From the NCBI RefSeq assembly GCF_000499385.1, contig NW_013652098.1, positions 67,501 through 79,295 of the forward strand: 11,795 bases of DNA, read 5' to 3'. Made by a program: the position numbers and the translations under genes. Below, piece by piece: positions 7,187 through 11,795 of the stretch. Positions within the stretch are counted from its first letter, which is position 1. Every line of letters starts with the position of its first letter. The stretch is from Eimeria necatrix (Eukaryota; Apicomplexa; Conoidasida; Eucoccidiorida; Eimeriidae). Below the pieces are notes generated by a model, which made no database searches, had not been told where the DNA came from, and was given only the letters and a program-made list of their open reading frames with translations.

Positions 7187-7187
7187 C
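6695..7187 (-). other. CTR9 intron with inverted CAG polarity
   Basis: Here CAG lies on the plus strand, so the CTR9 sense strand reads CTG, the reverse of its exons. Main pure tracts are 6697-6732, 6830-6860 and 7144-7186. The donor candidate is CGG|GTGCTG at 7187 and the acceptor CTGCAG at 6695. A plus-strand Ala/Gln/Ser open frame covers it, but I read it as repeat translation. Confidence 0.45.
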
Positions 7188-7383
7188 CCGGTTGAGCTTG
7201 CTGGGATCGGCTTTGGAGACGTCGATCCCAGGCACAATGTCAGTGCGAGCAGCAAGAGCAGCAGCAGCAAGCAGCAAACCCAAGTTGAAAGACACAAACC
7301 CTCTGCTGCTGCGCGGCGGCCTGGACTCCAGCACTCGCCGGAAGCTGCTCAGCGCCGCTCGCTGCAGCAACGCACACCCCACA

Positions 7384-7421
<38 letters not shown>
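7188..7421 (-). CDS. CTR9: CTR9 TPR exon
   Basis: After a Gln run the minus strand reads RVGCALLQRAALSSFRRVLE, then FVSFNLGLLLAAAALAART, then SKADPSKLNR before a GTGCTG donor at 7187. FVSFNLGLLLAAAAL corresponds to the conserved CTR9 TPR helix V-x-M/Y-F-N-V-A-L-V-L-Q-R-x-A, and ALSSFRRVLESRP to the preceding helix C-K-x-x-L-L-x-A-x-H-x-x-P. The acceptor is taken as CTGCCGCTGCAG near 7422, and its exact base is uncertain because CAG repeats follow. In frame with the exon at 7672-7530. Confidence 0.6.
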
Positions 7422-7422
<1 letters not shown>

Positions 7423-7529
7423 AGCGGCAGTGGGGTGGTGGGGCGGGGGCTGGGGGTGAGCTAGAAGCAGCAGCAGCTCGCAGCAAGCGCCAGTTGCTGC
7501 TGCTGCTGCTGCAGCTGGGGGAGGAGCTA

Positions 7530-7672
7530 GCCAGCCGAATAGGCAAAACGCAGAAGCAGAAGTGCTAGCTGCTGCTGCTGCTGCTTGTGCTGCTGCTTGT
7601 GCTGCTGCTTCTGCTGCAGCTCTTGATGCTGCAGTTGTCTTAGCTGCTGCTGCGAATAGGGCCAGCTAGCCG
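7530..7672 (-). CDS. CTR9: CTR9 TPR exon with Gln/His/Lys insert
   Basis: A strong polypyrimidine tract ending TTTCTCAG at 7673 precedes ASWPYSQQQLRQLQHQ, a Q/K/H-rich insert, then LALLLLRFAYSAG. The ends match the CTR9 TPR stretch in which C-L-R-K-F-Y is followed by V-V-L-Y-L-A-R-A-L-F-K-C-G-K-L; the following exon continues the same repeat. A TAG follows at 7529-7527 with no GT donor nearby; a GC donor (G|GCTAGC) is one reading. The acceptor is phase 1, which does not fit the phase 0 donor at 8212, implying an unseen exon between them. Confidence 0.55.
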
Positions 7673-7943
7673 CTGAGAAAAAGAGAGAAGGAAAAAGGGC
7701 TATTTGCTGCTGCTTTTGCTGCTGCTTGTGCTGCTGCTTGTGCTGCTGCTTGTGCTGCTGCTTTTGCTGCTGCTTTGTCTCGTTTGCTGCTCGTTTGCTG
7801 CTTCGGTATTTGCTGCTTCTGCTGCTTTATCCCCTACTCCTACTACCGTTGCCTCTTATTCTTTATTTGCTGTTGCTGCTGCTGCTTCATTATCATCTAA
7901 TTGCTGCTGCTACTGCTGCTGCTGTTGCTTCGTTACTTTTTAT

Positions 7944-7977
<34 letters not shown>

Positions 7978-8167
7978 AGTCCCTTGTGCGGCCTCATCTC
8001 TACGCGGTGCCGGTGCTGCTGCTGCGCCTGACAGCCAGCAGCAGCAGCAGCAGCAGCAGCAGAAACACAAAGCTACGGACGACTGCACTACCCCTGCTGC
8101 TGCAGCTGCTTCTGCCACAGCAGAAGCAGCAGCCGCAGCCGCTGCTGCTGCAGCAGCAGCAGCAGCA

Positions 8168-8210
<43 letters not shown>

Positions 8211-8212
8211 AC
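7673..8212 (-). other. CTR9 intronic region, one exon probably unrecognised
   Basis: Contains TTGTGCTGCTGC repeats (7571-7760), a stop-rich AT-richer stretch (7790-7940), pure CTG/CAG tracts (7947-7975, 8038-8061 and 8169-8209) and a short mixed segment near 8062-8150. The CTR9 TPR expected here (its D-V-W-x-N-L-A-H motif) was not found in any frame. Confidence 0.4.
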
Positions 8213-8333
8213 TGTCAGTCCCTGGTAAGCCATCCAAACCCCCAGCCCCAAAGCTGCATGCGCATTGCCCAGAAAGGGCGGCTGCAGCGCGAGGCAGCAG
8301 CTGTAGCGAAACTCCGCAAACGCCTCGTTGGCC
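8213..8333 (-). CDS. CTR9: CTR9 TPR exon
   Basis: The minus strand reads ANEAFAEFRYSCCLALQPPF then NAHAALGLGVWMAYQGLT. NAHAALGLGVWMAYQG matches the CTR9 TPR motif N-L-Y-A-A-N-G-I-G-A-V-L-A-H-K-G closely in spacing. The acceptor is CTTGTAG at 8334, preceded by a long CTG tract, and phase 2; the donor is ACA|GTAAGC at 8212. The large exon ends phase 2 at 8716, so the joined reading is GHPK-ANEAF, in frame. This phase agreement strongly supports the exon. Confidence 0.7.
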
Positions 8334-8337
8334 CTAC

Positions 8338-8387
<50 letters not shown>

Positions 8388-8510
8388 GCAGCAGCAGCAG
8401 CAGCAGCAACGGGAGCAGCAGCAGCAGCAACGGCAGCAGCAGCAGGCATGAGAGCGACAGGTGCACTTCCTTCGTTCGAGGATATGGTAGGGCTGCAGCG
8501 GCCACCCAAG

Positions 8511-8542
<32 letters not shown>

Positions 8543-8715
8543 AGCTGCTGCTGCAGGATTTCCATTAGCAGCAAGGCAGCAGCAGCAGCAGCACAGGCTG
8601 CAGCAACCACCAAGTTATAGAGCCTCCGGGTCATAACCCGCCGCTAAGCTTTAGGGTTGGGGCTTAGAGTTTGGATTTAGGGTTTAGGGTTTAGGGTTTA
8701 GGGTTTAGGGTTTAC
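8334..8715 (-). other. CTR9 intron with telomere-like array and CTG tract
   Basis: Begins GTAAACCC at 8715, directly followed by a telomere-like array. It ends with a (CTG)n stretch (8339-8454 on the plus strand as CAG, with CGG and AACGG interruptions) and CTTGTAG. Phase 2 at both ends. Confidence 0.6.
8651..8714 (+). repeat. Telomere-like array (TTTAGGG)n
   Basis: Five perfect TTTAGGG units with degenerate copies on the left (TTAGGGTTGGGGCTTAGAG). Abuts the donor of the large CTR9 exon. Confidence 0.95.
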
Positions 8716-8856
8716 TTGGGGTGGCCTGCAGCAAAAAGGCGTTTGGCTCTCGCGAAGTGAATAGCAGCAAGAAACGAAAGCGCCATGGGGTCCCTGGGTT
8801 TCTTGGCGCTGCTGCTCTTCTTCTTTTTGCTGCTGCTGCTGCTGCTGCTGCCCTTA

Positions 8857-8892
<36 letters not shown>

Positions 8893-8997
8893 TCCTGCAC
8901 CTCCAGCGCCCGCTGCACCAGCTGCAGCGCGCGCTCGTGGCGGCCGGCGCTGAGCTGAAAGGAAGCAGCAAAAAGGCAAGCCAGGGCCAGGTCTGCT

Positions 8998-9055
<58 letters not shown>

Positions 9056-9246
9056 GGATGAAGGCCTCGGCGGCGAAGTTGGCCCCGTAGAGGGAGCCCC
9101 GCTGCAGCGCCAGCTGCATGCGCAGCAGCTGCTGCAGCTGCTGCAGCTGCTGCCGCAGCGGCAGCGGCAGCAGCAGCTCCAAATGAGCCAGGAGACACCG
9201 CAGCACAGAAGGCCGCAGTGCTGCTCTTTCGTCCTCTTCCCAGATC

Positions 9247-9281
<35 letters not shown>

Positions 9282-9426
9282 TGCTGCTCCCGTTGCTGCT
9301 GCTGCTGCTGCTGCTGCTGTTGCTGCTGCTCCCGTTGCTGCTGCTGCTGCTGCTGGCGAACGCTGCGACGCAGGGGACTCCGCAGCTGCTGCGATCCCCA
9401 AAGCTGCTGGCGTGCCTGCAGCACCG

Positions 9427-9465
<39 letters not shown>

Positions 9466-9572
9466 GGAGACGCAAGGAAACGCAGCAGCAAAGACAGCTG
9501 CGAGTGAGCGCCCAGTGCAGCTAAACAGAGACACAAATTGAAGCAGCAGAGTGCAGCAAGAGCAGCATCGCC

Positions 9573-9603
<31 letters not shown>

Positions 9604-9694
9604 TTACTGCTGCTGCTGCTGCTGTTACTGCTGCTGCTGCTGCTGCGGGGTGCGTCTCCTGCAGCATCGCGTGCGCTTGCCTTTTCCCCAAGCC

Positions 9695-9737
<43 letters not shown>

Positions 9738-9898
9738 GGTGCTGCTGTGGCAGCAGAGGTGCAGCAAGAGAGCAGCAAGCAGCCTCTGTGCTTCTGCTGC
9801 TCTATTTGCTGCTAAAAGGAGACAGCCGTAATTGTGCAGCGCCCCCAAGGGGAGACACCCAGCATTCAAGAAGGCCTCCACTTTGTCCCTTAGCAGCA

Positions 9899-9954
<56 letters not shown>

Positions 9955-10023
9955 GTGTGCCTGTGCTCGTGTCCGTCGAGCTGCATGGCGGCGGCCGCGT
10001 CTGCGTGCGCCTCCCGCTGCTGC

Positions 10024-10062
<39 letters not shown>

Positions 10063-10706
10063 AGCGCAGCAGCAAGGTAGTGGTCAGCGAGGCCGTCTGC
10101 TTCGGCCAGCAGCGCGAAGGCCTGCAGCACGAGAACTTCACTGCAGCAGGGCAGCAGCCGCAGCACAGCAGCAAGAGCTAGCTGAGCTTCTTGGCCTTGT
10201 TTGAGAGCAACAGCACATTCAGCAGCATGAAAAGCTGCTGCTGCATGCAGCCCCGTGCGGCAGCAAGCAGCAGCAAACTCGCGCAGCGCTGCTGCTGCTT
10301 CCCCGCGCTGCTGCAGCAGCAAGCCCCGCAGGTAGCTGGCCTCCGCCACCAAGTTGCTGCAGTGGGGGGGGACCCACAGCTGCTGCAGCAGCAGCTCGGC
10401 AGTTTGCTGCTGCTGCAGCAGCACGAGCCTGCCGCAGAGCTGCAGCAGCACGGCGGGGTCGCTGGGGTTCGCGAGGTGCGCCTGCAGCAGCAGCTCGTTT
10501 TGCTGCTGCAGCCCTGCTGCTGTGCGGCTGTCGCCCTGCAGCAGCGCAGCAGCAGCAAGCGCGCTGCTGCAGCGGCTGCTAAGTGCTGCTGCTCTTTTGA
10601 ATGCATGCAGCGCTTCTTGCTGCCGGCCGAGCCGCAGCAAACAGTGCCCCACTGCAGCACGAAGTTCAGCAGCAAACTCCGTCTCCGTGTAGCACACGCA
10701 CCCCGC

Positions 10707-10757
<51 letters not shown>

Positions 10758-11009
10758 GCGGGGGGCCGGGAGGTAGGCCACGAGGCGGGCGTAGAGCAGC
10801 AGCGCGTCGGCCCAGCGGCGCTGCAGCACAGCGCATGCAGCAAGCCCCAAGTAAGCAGCAGCATGTGTGGGGTTTGCTGCAGCAACAGCAGCAAAGCCTT
10901 GTTCAGCTCGGAGGAGTTCTGCTGCGCGGCGCTGCTGCTGCTGCTGCTGCTGCTGCCGCTGCTGCTGCAGCGCCTGCAGCAGCTGCTGCGCGCGCCCCGC
11001 GCCGCCGCC

Positions 11010-11045
<36 letters not shown>

Positions 11046-11795
11046 GTCGCCGCCGGGGCCCTGCAGCACAGCAGCAGCAAGGGAGAGCATGGCGCCGAGG
11101 AGGAGACACAGGAAGTCGGGGTCTTTGAGGCGCAGCAGCTGGAAGTCGGGCGCTGCTGCTGCTGCTGCTGCTGCTGCTTGCTGCTGCTGCTGCTGCTGGC
11201 GCTGCTGCTGCTGCTGCTGCGGGGGCGCCGCAGGCCTCGGCGAGGCCAGCAGCAGCAGCAGCCTTCTCCTTCCAGTCTGCTGCCTTCAGCAGCAGCAGCT
11301 GCTGCGAGTGGGGGTCTGCTGCATGCAAGGCCTTGAAGAGATAGTGGCTGCAGAGAGCAGCAGCAACGCGGACCCGCCAGTCCCCCGTCCACGCAGCAGC
11401 AGCAGCAGCAGCAGGAGCAGCAGCAGCAGCAGCAGCAGCAGCGGGCTCGGGCTCGACGGGGGGCGCGGGCCGCAGCAGCGGGCAGCGGCACGCTGCTGCT
11501 GCGTCTCTTGCTGCTGCTTGCTGCAGCAGCAGCAGGTCCAGCTGCTGCAGCGGCCTGCTGCAGACATCGCAGTTCCCATACAACAAGTTGCTGCTGCAGT
11601 AAGAAGAGTCCTGCAGCAACTCTTCAAACCCTTCCAAGTCCCCCCCCAAGTAGCAGCAAAGCCCGCAGCCCAGCCAGCCCTCCAGCCGGCTCATTTCTCT
11701 CTTCAGCATATCCCGCACAAACACCACATCTCCCCGCCCCAACTTGCCCCCCGGGGGCCCCCCGGGGGGCCCCCCGGGGGCCCCCGGGGGGCCCC
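8716..11795 (-). CDS. CTR9: CTR9 main TPR exon, 5' end off window, one frame change near 11180
   Basis: TPR scaffold of the PAF1 complex. Frame from the right edge: a GGPP repeat, GRGDVVFVRDMLKREMSRLE, GWLGCGLCCYLGGDLEGFEE, resembling the CTR9 start (I-L-K-x-E-x-x-x-L-x-x-W, then E-Y-Y-K-Q-G). After about 11150 a second frame carries PDFLCLLLGAMLSLAAA, NPTHAAAYLGLAACAV, GHCLLRLGRQQEALHAFKRA, SRCSSALAAAALL, NLVAEASYLRGLLLQQRG, HNYGCLLLAANRAAEAQRLL and DPMALSFLAAIHFARAKR, in the order of human CTR9 TPRs. GHCLLRL-QEAL-AF-RA-SRC--AL is especially close to [33 protein letters not shown]. Long Gln, Ser and Ala runs sit between TPR helices. Exon end CCCAA|GTAAAC at 8715, phase 2. The start lies beyond the window. 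Confidence 0.75.
8997..9055 (+). repeat. Long pure CTG tract in CTR9 exon
   Basis: About 19 uninterrupted CTG units. In the CTR9 frame it encodes a Ser run (AGC) between FIR and KADLALACLF, i.e. between two helices. Confidence 0.9.
9899..9953 (+). repeat. Long pure CTG tract in CTR9 exon
   Basis: About 18 CTG units. In the CTR9 frame it encodes a Gln run between GHEHRHT and VLLRDKVEAFLNAG. Other pure tracts above ten units include 760-791, 1169-1203, 3558-3598, 4046-4085, 9691-9735, 10028-10062 and 10711-10755. Confidence 0.9.
11750..11795 (+). repeat. G/C-run minisatellite at window end
   Basis: Alternating runs of C and G, 4-7 bases each. In the CTR9 frame on the minus strand it encodes Gly/Pro (GPPG, GGPPGG), like the block at 4688-4769. 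Confidence 0.85.

Noticed and set aside
6735..7568. Plus-strand open frame rich in Ala, Gln and Ser
   Set aside because: Its length comes from CAG repeats, which are open in all frames. The non-repeat part overlaps a minus-strand segment matching a CTR9 TPR motif.
1..11795. CRISPR array, tRNA or rRNA genes, bacterial operon signals
   Set aside because: Regular repeats here are microsatellites or heptamer arrays without spacers; no tRNA or rRNA motif was seen, and the gene content is eukaryotic.

Overview
The window looks like nuclear DNA of an Eimeria-type coccidian (Apicomplexa). Two signatures point there. One is pervasive CAG/CTG trinucleotide tracts that encode alanine, glutamine and serine homopolymers inside otherwise conserved proteins. 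The other is the scattered telomere-like heptamer AAACCCT/TTTAGGG in both orientations. The species cannot be named from sequence alone.

Layout, right to left (both recognisable genes are on the minus strand). (1) From the right edge to 3428 lies a spliced gene of at least 8.3 kb that I identify as CTR9, the TPR scaffold of the PAF1 transcription-elongation complex. It consists of a large TPR exon (11795-8716, with one apparent frame change near 11180), small exons at 8333-8213, 7672-7530, about 7421-7188 and 6367-6290 (with a doubtful extra one at 6694-6605), and a long C-terminal exon (4969-3428). The C-terminal exon holds a coiled coil and the acidic/basic tail typical of CTR9. Introns carry CTG tracts, telomere-like arrays, a 180-bp tandem duplication, a 68-bp inverted repeat and a purine-rich stretch. 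One TPR segment expected between 8213 and 7672 was not found. (2) 3427-2450 is intergenic: a CTG-containing minisatellite, a 52-bp tandem repeat and a TTTA microsatellite. (3) 2449-1 is the 5' part of a second minus-strand gene that runs off the left edge. Its last 100 or so residues resemble the start of the conserved domain of gamma-tubulin complex proteins (GCP/Spc97-Spc98 family). A possible first exon lies at 2449-2393.

Gene structure was inferred by reading the minus strand, recalling the family sequences, and matching splice phases; there is no transcript evidence. The most interesting general observation is that telomere-like arrays abut exon boundaries and appear to supply splice signals: GTAAACCC as donor (8715, 6289) and TTTAG as acceptor (4970, 1872). 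A second oddity is a block in which one copy of a 180-bp duplication carries the in-place complement, not the reverse complement, of a telomere-like array.
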